Shown here: one piece after another, positions 1 to 8,066 of the stretch | How positions within the stretch are numbered: the first letter of the stretch is position 1 | How the letters are laid out: every line of letters starts with the position of its first letter | Assembly: GCF_001655005.1 (NCBI RefSeq) | Contig: NZ_LXET01000064.1 | Coordinates: forward strand, 20,773 to 84,772 | DNA length: 64,000 nucleotides | From: Hafnia paralvei ATCC 29927 | Lineage (GTDB): Bacteria; Pseudomonadota; Gammaproteobacteria; Enterobacterales; Enterobacteriaceae | Reading direction: 5' to 3' | The notes under the pieces: model-generated | What the model was told of the DNA's origin: nothing | Seen by the model: the letters and a program-made list of their open reading frames with translations, nothing else | The model's database searches: none | Translations under genes and position numbers: made by a program

Positions 1-1862
1 CGTTCTCGTGCCTGCTGACTTCTTTCAAACTTAATGCCGTCAGGTTCGATCTCCGGTGCCGCCTCATCTACCGGTGTGTCATTTTCGCCTGTCGGTGTCT
101 GTGCTTTCTTACTTACTGGCGGTTTCTGTTCATCTTGGTGCGGCGTGACCGTCGATATTTCCTGCTCCTCGGTAGTCGGTGCCGACACCACGGGGGGAGA
201 TTCCTGAGTTAATAACGACGCGATTGATACGTGGTTCTCTTGTTCAACTGCCTCAGCGGTTTCAGGTGCCGCTGGTAAAACATCACTCTCGATCGGAATA
301 AGCGGCTCAGCGCTTGCACTCTCCTGCGAAACAGCGGTTGCCGTTGTCTGTTGCTGTGGGCTTTCAGGTGTTTTAACTGTGCTGGCGTTACCTTTGTCGT
401 CGCCGGTGGCAGGCTGATCTATTTTCTTGGCTCTGCGTGTTTTTTTCGGTGGTGTGACCGTAGGCGTTTCAGGAGGCGAAACCGTCAGCTCTGGTGCTAT
501 TGGCGGCTCAGGCGTCGCCTGACCTCTGGCCATCCAGTCTTCATAGGCCTGCTGATTTTCTGCATCATATATCTGTTCGTTTTCGACGCCATTTACCTCT
601 AGGTTTTCAACTTCATGCTGACCTACAGGTTCATTATTGACGCTCTCTGGTTCATTCATGGTAACAGTCTCAATCGGTTGTCGGGATGGCGGCGAGTCCG
701 GTGTGGACTCGGGGAGCAAGCGTTGACGGTATGGGGCGAGCTCATCAATGAGCGCTGTGAGTCCGCGTGATTGATGGAGATCGTTAAAGTCAGTGAAGCC
801 TTGTGCCTTTTCGGCGGGGGTCAATGCAGGCAGCACGGCAATCCCGCCAGTAAGCTCGGCGGCTTTCTCTGCCGCCTCTTTGCCGGGATTACCGGGACGT
901 TTAGGCTTTGGTGGATCATCATCCCCAAGAAACAGCATTGGGCTGTCGGGGTATTTTTGATGGAGCTGCTCAGCAACTTTGACCAGATTTCCGGAATCGA
1001 TGGTCATCACAACGGGCATTTTTAGCGCCATTGCGCCACTGGCGGCGGTGGCATATCCCTCAGCACAGACAATGGGTTTGCCATTTTTTAGCGAGCCACC
1101 GACGACAAAAAAATTGCCACTTTTCTCTGCGTCTTTGGTCAGCCGCTTATTACCGTCTGCGTCTATGGTCTGCATCGAGCGAATGACGCCGTCGATGTTT
1201 TGCAGGGGGATAAGCAATTTTTGCTTTTCGTCGATGTGTACGCCCTTTGCCACATCAACCCCTTTTTTCACCAAATAGGGATGCTTTTTGTCAGCTTGCT
1301 TATTCTTGCTATAGACGTAGCGCACATTGCTGGCTTTTTTATTCTGCAATACCCGTTTGGCTTCGGCACGGTCCCACTGGCTTTGTGCCGTCACCGCTTT
1401 GATATGCAGCGCCGCCGTAGGATCGGGTTCCTCACCGCTAAAGTACCAGGTGCTTTGGTTCTCGGTACCGCCATCCCTAAAATCGTTAAACCAGCCATTG
1501 GGTAGACCATCCAGATGTCCCACATAGGTACAGGATTTTTTACCGGGCTTGTCGTCGTTCATACGAATACGTTGCCTAGTACCGTCCATGACGAGCGGTT
1601 TAGACAGATCAGCTCCGTTTGCCCGTAAGAAATCGGCAAACTGAGTCTGCGCGTCCCCCGCGCTCACGCCGACAATCAACGGATCGGGTTTCCACGGCTG
1701 GAGTGCTTTCATATCTGCACCGGGGATGGCGTACCAAAGCTTACGTTCGTCATCAAAGCGCAGTGCCGGTTTGTTATCCTCCAGTTTGCCTGCAGCCACA
1801 CGAGCCTCATCTTTCTCGCTGTGGGGTACCGCCAGATAAGTACGCGAATGGGGCGTATTCAT
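1..1862 (-). CDS. Plasmid transfer primase with Toprim domain (3' end outside window)
   Basis: The frame is open from ATG at 1862 to the left edge (620 codons seen, last full codon at 3-5), so the gene is partial. A strong ribosome site (AAAGGAG) lies 6 bases before the start. Residues about 5-60 match the short DUF5710 pattern (RTYLAVPHSEKDEAR ... WYAIPGAD). The middle holds a Toprim-type region (KPIVCAEGYATAASGA, then MLFLGDDDPP), as in TraC/Sog-type primases that make primers on transferred single strands. After about residue 400 the protein becomes a long Pro/Glu/Thr-rich, low-complexity linker, so further domains should lie beyond the window. It follows icmT/traK by 11 bases, the position held by sog in R64. 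Exact subfamily is inferred. Confidence 0.85.
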   Translation of the reverse strand, partial: MNTPHSRTYLAVPHSEKDEARVAAGKLEDNKPALRFDDERKLWYAIPGADMKALQPWKPDPLIVGVSAGDAQTQFADFLRANGADLSKPLVMDGTRQRIRMNDDKPGKKSCTYVGHLDGLPNGWFNDFRDGGTENQSTWYFSGEEPDPTAALHIKAVTAQSQWDRAEAKRVLQNKKASNVRYVYSKNKQADKKHPYLVKKGVDVAKGVHIDEKQKLLIPLQNIDGVIRSMQTIDADGNKRLTKDAEKSGNFFVVGGSLKNGKPIVCAEGYATAASGAMALKMPVVMTIDSGNLVKVAEQLHQKYPDSPMLFLGDDDPPKPKRPGNPGKEAAEKAAELTGGIAVLPALTPAEKAQGFTDFNDLHQSRGLTALIDELAPYRQRLLPESTPDSPPSRQPIETVTMNEPESVNNEPVGQHEVENLEVNGVENEQIYDAENQQAYEDWMARGQATPEPPIAPELTVSPPETPTVTPPKKTRRAKKIDQPATGDDKGNASTVKTPESPQQQTTATAVSQESASAEPLIPIESDVLPAAPETAEAVEQENHVSIASLLTQESPPVVSAPTTEEQEISTVTPHQDEQKPPVSKKAQTPTGENDTPVDEAAPEIEPDGIKFERSQQARE

Positions 1863-1873
1863 CGTTATCTCCT

Positions 1874-2140
1874 TTAATCAAAGAATTTCCGATACCACCA
1901 AGGTCGGCCATTAAGTCGATGACCGCGAAGCAGGTGGAAGATACGTTGGCTAAGCACGGTTATCGTGAAGCCAAAATGTGCCAGAACGGCGTAAAAGACG
2001 ATGAGCCCGACGCAGAAGATGAACATCTTTGTGGAGGGCCACTTAAACCAGAGAGCAAACACCAGCCATGCCAGCGCCGGAATACCAAAAATACATACCG
2101 GCGGTGAAGCATCACGGCCGGGGTGATAATCATTGGCCAT
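1874..2140 (-). CDS. traK: IcmT/TraK family type IVB transfer protein
   Basis: An 88-residue protein with two closely spaced hydrophobic segments and a basic, aromatic C-terminus (PWWYRKFF). The N-terminal DASPPVCIFGIPALAW and the motif LAHFGFT fit the IcmT/TraK family of small inner-membrane proteins in Dot/Icm and IncI transfer systems. The frame extends to 2167, but ATG 2140 is preferred because GGAG sits 8 bases before it. This gives an 11-base overlap with the upstream ATPase gene. Order traH-traI-traJ-traK-primase is that of R64. Function in the secretion complex is known only by family. Confidence 0.85.
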   Translation of the reverse strand: MANDYHPGRDASPPVCIFGIPALAWLVFALWFKWPSTKMFIFCVGLIVFYAVLAHFGFTITVLSQRIFHLLRGHRLNGRPWWYRKFFD

Positions 2141-3299
2141 GTTGTTGACTCCGTTGATTGAATTCATGAGTTCCGATATAGCTGCGCGCCGTCTCTTCGG
2201 TTACCGCCTCTTCCTGATACATTTTCCAAACATGATCGCTAATGCGCGCCTCCCGATGGGTTAGGTCGCGATTGAGCAACGTTGGCCATTGGGTGTAGTC
2301 GTGCTTGCGCAATGACTCACGCAGTTCATCATCAAACAGCACGTATTCTTGTACGGCGCGGCGCTTGCCATCGGTCGTTGGCACTAAACGCTGCATCACG
2401 ATAAACCTCATCAACTCCAGCATGTCGTGGGCCAAGGGTTCGCGATTCTCTGCGGGAAGCATACGCACGCTACGTGAGAACGCATGACCCGGCGAAAACG
2501 CATGTTCGGTGCCTAAACAAAGATGGCCAGACAGCGCCGCACTCACCATGCCTTCAACCGTTTCACCGTCGCGAACTTCGCCAATACCGATAACGGTCGG
2601 TGCCTGTCGCATTGATAGCCTGAGTCCCTCAGCAAAACTCGGCACATCACGACCGACTTCACACTGCTGTGGCTGAAGCAACCAGTTAGGTCCCCCCAAT
2701 AGACCCTCGACCGGATCTTCATAGGTGGTGACTTTACAATTGGGGTTGGTTTCACCGTGGTGTTGGTAAACGGAGGTCAGTACCGTGGTTTTTCCCGAAC
2801 CGGTTGGACCGACAACGAGGCCAACACCTTCCACCGGAAGATTAGCGAGCGCCTGATACAGTGGGGCGGGAAGCCCTAGTGTGTTTAATCTTAGATGGTC
2901 GTTATTGATAATACGTAGGGTAACTGCCACGGCGGTGTTAATACCGCGTATGGTGGATTGAACGAAGTTGGCGCGAAATCGAATGCGCTCGCCGCGCTCA
3001 AGTCCGAACCGTTGCTGGCTGTCCCCTTCGAGTTGCAATGCAGCATCGTCGCCTTTACCGCTTTGAATGCGCGCTTTAATGGTTGGGTTAAAGAGAAAAT
3101 CAATGAGCATGAGTAGCGACGAGTGATCGAGCAAGAAGGATGAGGCTCGGATCAGTCGTCCATGTAAGCCGATGATGAGCGGTCCATTGGACTGCAAATG
3201 AATATCGGATACGCCGTTCCGATAGCAATGGACAAAGAAGGCTCGAAAGATATCCGGCGTTAATCCCTTGGAAAAATCAAATTTATCCACGTCTATCAT
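2130..3299 (-). CDS. traJ: TraJ/DotB-type secretion ATPase
   Basis: A 389-residue member of the PilT/VirB11-like ATPases that power type IVB conjugation systems (TraJ of R64, DotB of Legionella). The sequence shows a Walker A (GPTGSGKTT), an Asp box (TTYEDPVEG), a Walker B-like stretch (APTVIGIGEVRDGETV) and a His box (GHLCLGTEHAFSPGHA). It opens with DIHLQSNGP-type N-terminal domain residues. The start at 3299 forms an ATGA overlap with the stop of dotC; the longer reading to 3332 has no better ribosome site. It probably acts as a cytoplasmic hexamer at the inner membrane. It is distinct from the pilus assembly ATPase PilQ further upstream in the operon. Confidence 0.9.
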   Translation of the reverse strand: MIDVDKFDFSKGLTPDIFRAFFVHCYRNGVSDIHLQSNGPLIIGLHGRLIRASSFLLDHSSLLMLIDFLFNPTIKARIQSGKGDDAALQLEGDSQQRFGLERGERIRFRANFVQSTIRGINTAVAVTLRIINNDHLRLNTLGLPAPLYQALANLPVEGVGLVVGPTGSGKTTVLTSVYQHHGETNPNCKVTTYEDPVEGLLGGPNWLLQPQQCEVGRDVPSFAEGLRLSMRQAPTVIGIGEVRDGETVEGMVSAALSGHLCLGTEHAFSPGHAFSRSVRMLPAENREPLAHDMLELMRFIVMQRLVPTTDGKRRAVQEYVLFDDELRESLRKHDYTQWPTLLNRDLTHREARISDHVWKMYQEEAVTEETARSYIGTHEFNQRSQQHGQ

Positions 3300-4120
3300 G
3301 GTGTAGCCCTTGTTTGGATAACCGGTTTCCACTGCTTTTTATCCAGTTCAAAGCCGGCACGTTGTTTTAGGTCACGCACTTTGTCGCCGAGCATCAACTC
3401 TTCACGCGTACCGCTGACAGTCTGTTGCTGTTCGGTTACCACAGGCGGAGTCACCATCTTTTGTTTGACTAACAGCGAATAGCGCATCATGCCGGTGTAA
3501 TCACGTGTCAGACGGTTGAAGTTAGCCGCCAGCGTGTCATCAGCGCTTTGTCTGCCTTCCTCCCAGCCCTTCTTAATGGCGTTTTGCCAGACATTGCGCT
3601 CTGCACGGTTGCGAGGGATCACCGTGTCGGTAGGCGATGATTTGACGGATAAACCAGCAAAGAGATATTGGCGCCAGCTCGGCGGATTACTGACAAAGCG
3701 CTCAGGCACCAGAATGTTGTAAACGTGATTGGCAGTACGCATCTGCTTGTCGGTAATGGTGGCCAGAGACGTCGCCTCGGCAATCACGGGAGGTAGCCAG
3801 CCTTGACGATTAATCAAGGGTGAAAACAGATACGTTGTATCGAGCTGGCTCGCACGTTGTTCTAATGACTGACGTAGCTCCCATGCCCGCTGAGCTTTGC
3901 CGCCGCGAAAGCCTTCGGTTTTCCCCGCCTCAGTCAGCATCTGGTAGACCGTGTCGTTGACGCCATCATGGTCATCGGCTTCAGGACTGAGATAAGCCGA
4001 CATCGAGGGCGGCGCAGGCATATCGGTAGGTGGCGTCGCCGTGGCCGCCATGACCTTATTGAGCGGGTAAATGAGCGTCAAAAGGATGACGCTCACCGCA
4101 CGAATACGGGACTTTGTCAT
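3296..4120 (-). CDS. traI: DotC/TraI family transfer protein
   Basis: A 274-residue exported protein with a signal sequence at residues 1-25 (basic MTKSRIR, hydrophobic core, cut near VMAATA). The body matches DotC/TraI: conserved WRQYL, the PRNRAERNVWQNAIKKGWEEG block and the end KPVIQTR. In Dot/Icm systems DotC forms the outer-membrane core with DotD and DotH. DotC is usually a lipoprotein, but no lipobox cysteine is visible here, so this copy may be a soluble periplasmic form. The start overlaps the dotD stop by 4 bases (ATGA). Confidence 0.85.
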   Translation of the reverse strand: MTKSRIRAVSVILLTLIYPLNKVMAATATPPTDMPAPPSMSAYLSPEADDHDGVNDTVYQMLTEAGKTEGFRGGKAQRAWELRQSLEQRASQLDTTYLFSPLINRQGWLPPVIAEATSLATITDKQMRTANHVYNILVPERFVSNPPSWRQYLFAGLSVKSSPTDTVIPRNRAERNVWQNAIKKGWEEGRQSADDTLAANFNRLTRDYTGMMRYSLLVKQKMVTPPVVTEQQQTVSGTREELMLGDKVRDLKQRAGFELDKKQWKPVIQTRATP

Positions 4121-4566
4121 GACAGTTTCCCCTTAAGCGGCGGCATAAATCCAACTTCGAACGCGTCGGCCTGTTGCGTGACGGTCGCGCGCCAGCTGAT
4201 TTGGGTTCGGATAAGGCGCAGAAGCGTTTCAAAACTGACGTCTCGCTCATGGATAGTGACGGGGAGCGGTAAGCGCACGCCGGAATAGCGCAGGGTAATG
4301 CCGCGTTGATGGGCTAACTGAGACAGCAGCTCAAGGGCATCACCATCCCAATCTACCGAAACGCGTTGTGAATTGGCCGTAATACGACCGGGGAGCAACC
4401 AACCCTCTTCAGTCAGTGTCAATGCAAGACGCTGTTGCTCTTGTTTGAAAGCGATTTGAGCGGGCGTGGGTGTCAGGATGGAAGACGTCGAGGTTGAAGC
4501 TGGGGCGTACTGGCAGCCAGACAGCAGGAATGGCACCAGTATCCCGATAAGGATAGGTCTTTTCAT
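4117..4566 (-). CDS. traH: DotD/TraH family outer-membrane lipoprotein
   Basis: A 149-residue lipoprotein: signal MKRPILIGILVPFLLSGC with the modified cysteine at 18. The C-terminal half resembles DotD/TraH, a secretin N0-like fold (WDGDALELLSQLAHQRGI, LPLPVTIHERDVSFETLLRLI). The family works with DotC to place the core complex in the outer membrane. It lies 30 bases after pilV and overlaps dotC by 4 bases. In R64, traE-traG lie between pilV and traH; they are absent here. Confidence 0.85.
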   Translation of the reverse strand: MKRPILIGILVPFLLSGCQYAPASTSTSSILTPTPAQIAFKQEQQRLALTLTEEGWLLPGRITANSQRVSVDWDGDALELLSQLAHQRGITLRYSGVRLPLPVTIHERDVSFETLLRLIRTQISWRATVTQQADAFEVGFMPPLKGKLS

Positions 4567-4596
4567 GAGCTTGCCTTAAATGAAGTAGAAGAGGGG

Positions 4597-5967
4597 TTAA
4601 CCCGCTTTGACGATATAATTGAACGCGACGTTTTTAGGCCGGACTTCCTGTCCCTTCGAGCGATAATAGTGCTCCATTCCGCTGTGATGCCCCTTCAGTC
4701 TCCCGCCCGTATTCAAGAACATGTCACTTTGATCTGCTTGATAACTCAGCAGAGCACGTCTGGCATCGAAGCCACGTCCGTTATCCCAACCGCGAATGAA
4801 CACACCGCGTAAGTCAGGTAGTACGCAGCTCGGATAGACGCGCGCGAGTTGAGGGTTAGAACCACAGGCGAAGCTTTGGCCTGCCATAAGGAAATAGCCT
4901 GTCGGCGGCGTAGTCGACGGCCACGGGATAGGGCTGCCAATAGGATAACTGTCGCCGATTGAGCTCCACACGCGATCCTTACAGATAAGCGGTGCGCCCG
5001 CCGCATCATGGCTTATTGCGCCCGTGGCAGGACATGTCGAACCTATCAGGCTGACTTTATCGAGTTTTAAAATGCCGCCTGCCGATAAGTCTCCCTCAGA
5101 GCGAACTTGGCCGCCTCTGAGTTCCCCGCCGGTGTAAATACCCTTGTTGTTCAGGCTGCGAACCCAACTGCTATCGGACATATAAAACCCACCGCCGTGA
5201 GTTTCATTCATCCAACCTTTGCTACCTTGTGTGGTTATCCAACCCCCAGTGCTTTTGATATCACCGCTAAAGGTCGCGTTTTGACCCGATACCGTTCCTG
5301 CTTTATTTAAGTTATTACCATCCATGTCGATAGCCGTATGCATACGGTTAAAGTCGGGATGGCCGTTGACTGCGTAGCGATAAAGCCTGTCATTACCCTG
5401 ACCAGATGTGCCCAGCAGGTCTGACGGAATGAAGGTGACCAGCGCGCCTTGCTTACTGCTCATGCCATAGTCCGCGAGACTCATTTTCCACCCACCGCCT
5501 GCCCCTATCGCCTGATTGTCAGGCCAGACATAGCCCCCCAGTCCGGAGATATTGCTGGAAATATGGCGCAGCGCGCCAAAATCCCACGGCGTTCCGCCGG
5601 TGGTCATCACAAAGGCCTGCAGCTGGCTGGCTATTTTTGGGTTGCTGACCACCGCAATAAGATAGTTTTGGTGGTGATCGTTAGCCCCCAATCCTGCGGG
5701 AAGATAGCCGCCGTTTTTGAGCGTAGTGATGTTGATATAAACAGGTTGTTTGGGCTTAACCTGAGTGGCGAGCGTATCGATATGGTCGCTGATGTAGCGG
5801 CGGGCAGCCAGCTGAACAGCATTAAATTGGCTGGCAGTGACGTCCCATGTTCGCTCTGATAGCTGCTGTGCAATCATCTTAACCCCTCGGGGAGCCGCCA
5901 TCATCCCGAGCCCTAAAACCAGTGCGAGCGCTATCAGTTGCGCATTACCTTGGTTGATTCTTTTCAT
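4597..5967 (-). CDS. pilV: PilV minor pilin and thin-pilus tip adhesin
   Basis: 456 residues. The N-terminus carries a long hydrophobic segment (QLIALALVLGLGMMAA) and a type IV pilin-like helix. The middle is Gly/Asn-rich and repetitive. The last 130 residues start with PIGSPIPWPSTTPPTGYFL, a pattern of phage tail-fibre collar domains, and end in a His/Gly-rich tip. In R64 the PilV C-terminus is switched by a shufflon and the Rci recombinase. Here the next gene is dotD and no rci or repeated C-terminal segments follow, so the tip is fixed, at least in this window. Cell-surface receptor recognition is the known family role. The start overlaps the upstream stop (ATGA). Confidence 0.9.
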   Translation of the reverse strand: MKRINQGNAQLIALALVLGLGMMAAPRGVKMIAQQLSERTWDVTASQFNAVQLAARRYISDHIDTLATQVKPKQPVYINITTLKNGGYLPAGLGANDHHQNYLIAVVSNPKIASQLQAFVMTTGGTPWDFGALRHISSNISGLGGYVWPDNQAIGAGGGWKMSLADYGMSSKQGALVTFIPSDLLGTSGQGNDRLYRYAVNGHPDFNRMHTAIDMDGNNLNKAGTVSGQNATFSGDIKSTGGWITTQGSKGWMNETHGGGFYMSDSSWVRSLNNKGIYTGGELRGGQVRSEGDLSAGGILKLDKVSLIGSTCPATGAISHDAAGAPLICKDRVWSSIGDSYPIGSPIPWPSTTPPTGYFLMAGQSFACGSNPQLARVYPSCVLPDLRGVFIRGWDNGRGFDARRALLSYQADQSDMFLNTGGRLKGHHSGMEHYYRSKGQEVRPKNVAFNYIVKAG

Positions 5968-6347
5968 TTCGACCTCCCTGCTGAATAGAGTACAAGTTCG
6001 TTCTGACCCAAAAACCCATCATCAGGTAAGCATGCATTTTCGGCTTTACTGTGTGTTTTTGAACGCGCGAAACGTACACCATTGATGATGACGTTTATCT
6101 CTTTCAAAGGTGAGCTGGCTAGCTGGCCGATATATTCGCCACACAGACGTTGATGAACACTTTTGAACGTTAATATCGATTCATTGGTGTTGAGGTTGTA
6201 GATGCTTTCTACATGTAGGTTGTTCAAATTACTGAGTAGCTCATCTTTTTGAAGATTGAGTAGGTAATAATTAGCGATAGAGCCCACGCCAAGACCCAGC
6301 GTGAAGCCGACCAACAACACAAAGAGAGGCGGCGGTAAGTGCTTCAT
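5964..6347 (-). CDS. Small membrane-anchored protein between pilU and pilV
   Basis: I do not recognise this 127-residue protein. It has one N-terminal membrane helix (residues 5-30, PPPLFVLLVGFTLGLGVGS) followed by a periplasmic-looking domain with two cysteines (VHQRLCGEY and AENACLPD) that could form a disulfide. The frame extends to 6395, but ATG 6347 makes an ATGA overlap with pilU, and the gene's stop overlaps the pilV start in the same way. Such coupling on both sides suggests a role in pilus assembly or tip display. R64 has no gene at this point, as far as I recall. Confidence 0.75.
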   Translation of the reverse strand: MKHLPPPLFVLLVGFTLGLGVGSIANYYLLNLQKDELLSNLNNLHVESIYNLNTNESILTFKSVHQRLCGEYIGQLASSPLKEINVIINGVRFARSKTHSKAENACLPDDGFLGQNELVLYSAGRSK

Positions 6348-6955
6348 TTTGGGGTGAACTCCACAATAAAGAGGCCGGTCAGTAATGACAGGCACAAATA
6401 GGGGGCGAGTGGCTGTGGGCTTTTATTGAGACTCATCGGCAAAAGCATGAGCAAAAATGCGCCGCCACAGCTGTACAGTGCGGTCGCGGGAGAGAGCCAC
6501 GCAAAAAGGCCTGCAATAAGATGAACATCCCCCAAGCCTAAAACTTCACGTCGGTGGTAGCGTTTGAGGCCCCACCATAGTGTTCCCATCAGACAGAACA
6601 TGAGGGTGCTACCAAGGACAGCCGATAGCAGCGATAAGTCGTGCTCAATGGACAGTAACTGCGTGAGCAGACCAATACACCAGAAGGCGTTGGTGAAACG
6701 TAACGGCAGCCAGTGTCGAAAGGTATCGAGCCACAGCAGTGGAAGTAGGGCGGTGAACATGAGCAGCGCGGAGAATTTCTCCTGATAGGTGAGAAATAGG
6801 CCGAGCATCAAAAAGACCAGCGATACAGCGTCGGACAGACGGTCGGGCAATGGGGGCGCGTCATGTTCACGCAAAAATGCGTTAACTTGCCTCCTTTGCA
6901 AATAGAGACAAAAACACAACAACGAGAGAGTGACTATTCCTGACAGCAGGCTCAT
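6344..6955 (-). CDS. pilU: PilU prepilin peptidase
   Basis: A 203-residue polytopic membrane protein of the A24 aspartyl protease family. The two catalytic aspartates are visible in LDTFRHWLPLRFT (D-x6-P type) and VLGLGDVHL (GxGD). There is no N-terminal cysteine-rich methylase domain, as in R64 PilU and other type IVB peptidases. It would remove the leader from PilS, and probably from PilV. It overlaps pilT by 4 bases. Confidence 0.9.
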   Translation of the reverse strand: MSLLSGIVTLSLLCFCLYLQRRQVNAFLREHDAPPLPDRLSDAVSLVFLMLGLFLTYQEKFSALLMFTALLPLLWLDTFRHWLPLRFTNAFWCIGLLTQLLSIEHDLSLLSAVLGSTLMFCLMGTLWWGLKRYHRREVLGLGDVHLIAGLFAWLSPATALYSCGGAFLLMLLPMSLNKSPQPLAPYLCLSLLTGLFIVEFTPK

Positions 6956-7425
6956 CCAACCCCCCGTAACCGCTGGTAGATTGTGTATACTTGCCGCGCA
7001 TAGCGCTGTCTGATGGGAGAATTTTTGTCCCTGAATCCTGCGTTATACGAGCCCAAACAATCCCACGTAATACCACAGACCTGAAAATGCCTCGCCAGCA
7101 CCCAAGCGCCCGCCTGAACATTTAGGCAAGCATTGCTGAGTAGCTCTTGATGGCTGCTAATGATCCCCATCGATATGAGTCGGTTCGCGTTCGCATCATT
7201 GATTTGCATCAGCCCATAGTCGCGACTGGTTGCTTTTCCTTGTTTGTCTCGGTTAACGCCGACAGCTTTGGGATTCAGTGAGCTTTCTTGAATCGCAATG
7301 GCCCTCAGCAATAGGGGATCGATGTGATAACGCTGTCCCGCCTCAGTAAAACACCAGGCATGAGCCTGAGCCGTTAGACCCAGACTCAATACCAGCAGGA
7401 GGAGCGTATTGCGTAAGACAGCCAT
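6952..7425 (-). CDS. pilT: PilT lytic transglycosylase
   Basis: 157 residues: a signal peptide (cut near AQAHA), then an SLT-type fold with the catalytic glutamate in IAIQESSLNP, the YGLMQIN motif and the SYNAG motif. It opens peptidoglycan locally so that the thin pilus can cross the wall. Despite its name it is not the retraction ATPase PilT of type IVa pili; the name follows R64. It starts 15 bases after pilS and overlaps pilU (ATGA). Confidence 0.9.
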   Translation of the reverse strand: MAVLRNTLLLLVLSLGLTAQAHAWCFTEAGQRYHIDPLLLRAIAIQESSLNPKAVGVNRDKQGKATSRDYGLMQINDANANRLISMGIISSHQELLSNACLNVQAGAWVLARHFQVCGITWDCLGSYNAGFRDKNSPIRQRYARQVYTIYQRLRGVG

Positions 7426-7440
7426 GCCTCCTCCTATCCC

Positions 7441-8037
7441 TTAGTTGTTGGTGGTGAACGCCAGCGTGTTTTGCCCGGTACTCCCGCTGTTAGCGGTGCA
7501 CTGTTTACCTGCGTTAGCGGCAGATACGGTGCCGTTGTTTGCGGTGCCGTTAATCGACGTGGTGATAATGCTTGGGGCGCTGCTCATGGATGTGGCGAGC
7601 TGTGTACAGGCTTCATACGGAATACCGTTGTAAGTCAGCGTAAAGGCTGATTTTGCTGAACCGCTGCTGGTCGCAGGAGCCAGCGTGACGGTACCGCCAA
7701 AGGAATTTCTTAATGTGGCAGTGCCTGACGTTTTGTTGCCATCAATCTTCATTCCCCCGGGTGCGCCGCCAAACTGGATAAGCGTACCGGTCATATCCGC
7801 TGCGCCGCTGAAATCATAAATCCCGTCAGTTTTCAGTCGCGCTCGGGCGTTAGTGATAATGCTCGTCCCGTTGCTGTACTCGGCTTGGACGTTATTGGAA
7901 TCAGAGATACCCGACCCAAATTTGATGACGCTGATGACCATAACGGCGACAACAGCGAGTGTGATGACCAGCGCCAATAAGTTGGCCTCGCCACGGTGAA
8001 CAGACGCAGGGCATCGGGATAACGTGATGTTGTCCAT
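7441..8037 (-). CDS. pilS: PilS major thin-pilus pilin
   Basis: A 198-residue type IVB prepilin. The leader ends at Gly16 and the mature chain starts at Glu17 (HRG/EANLLALVITLAVV), followed by the usual hydrophobic assembly helix. The body is rich in Gly, Ser, Thr and Asn. Two cysteines, 144 and 180, probably close the C-terminal disulfide loop. AAGGA lies 6 bases before the start. This gene is likely the most highly expressed of the operon, as the structural subunit. Confidence 0.92.
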   Translation of the reverse strand: MDNITLSRCPASVHRGEANLLALVITLAVVAVMVISVIKFGSGISDSNNVQAEYSNGTSIITNARARLKTDGIYDFSGAADMTGTLIQFGGAPGGMKIDGNKTSGTATLRNSFGGTVTLAPATSSGSAKSAFTLTYNGIPYEACTQLATSMSSAPSIITTSINGTANNGTVSAANAGKQCTANSGSTGQNTLAFTTNN

Positions 8038-8066
8038 AAAGGTTCCTTGTTTTTGATTGGATTAAG

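Noticed and set aside
351..2107. Several plus-strand frames at the left end
   Set aside because: They are antisense to the primase and IcmT genes, which have clear motifs and ribosome sites.
4597..5100. Shufflon segments in pilV
   Set aside because: No inverted repeated C-terminal segments and no rci recombinase follow; the gene continues directly to dotD.
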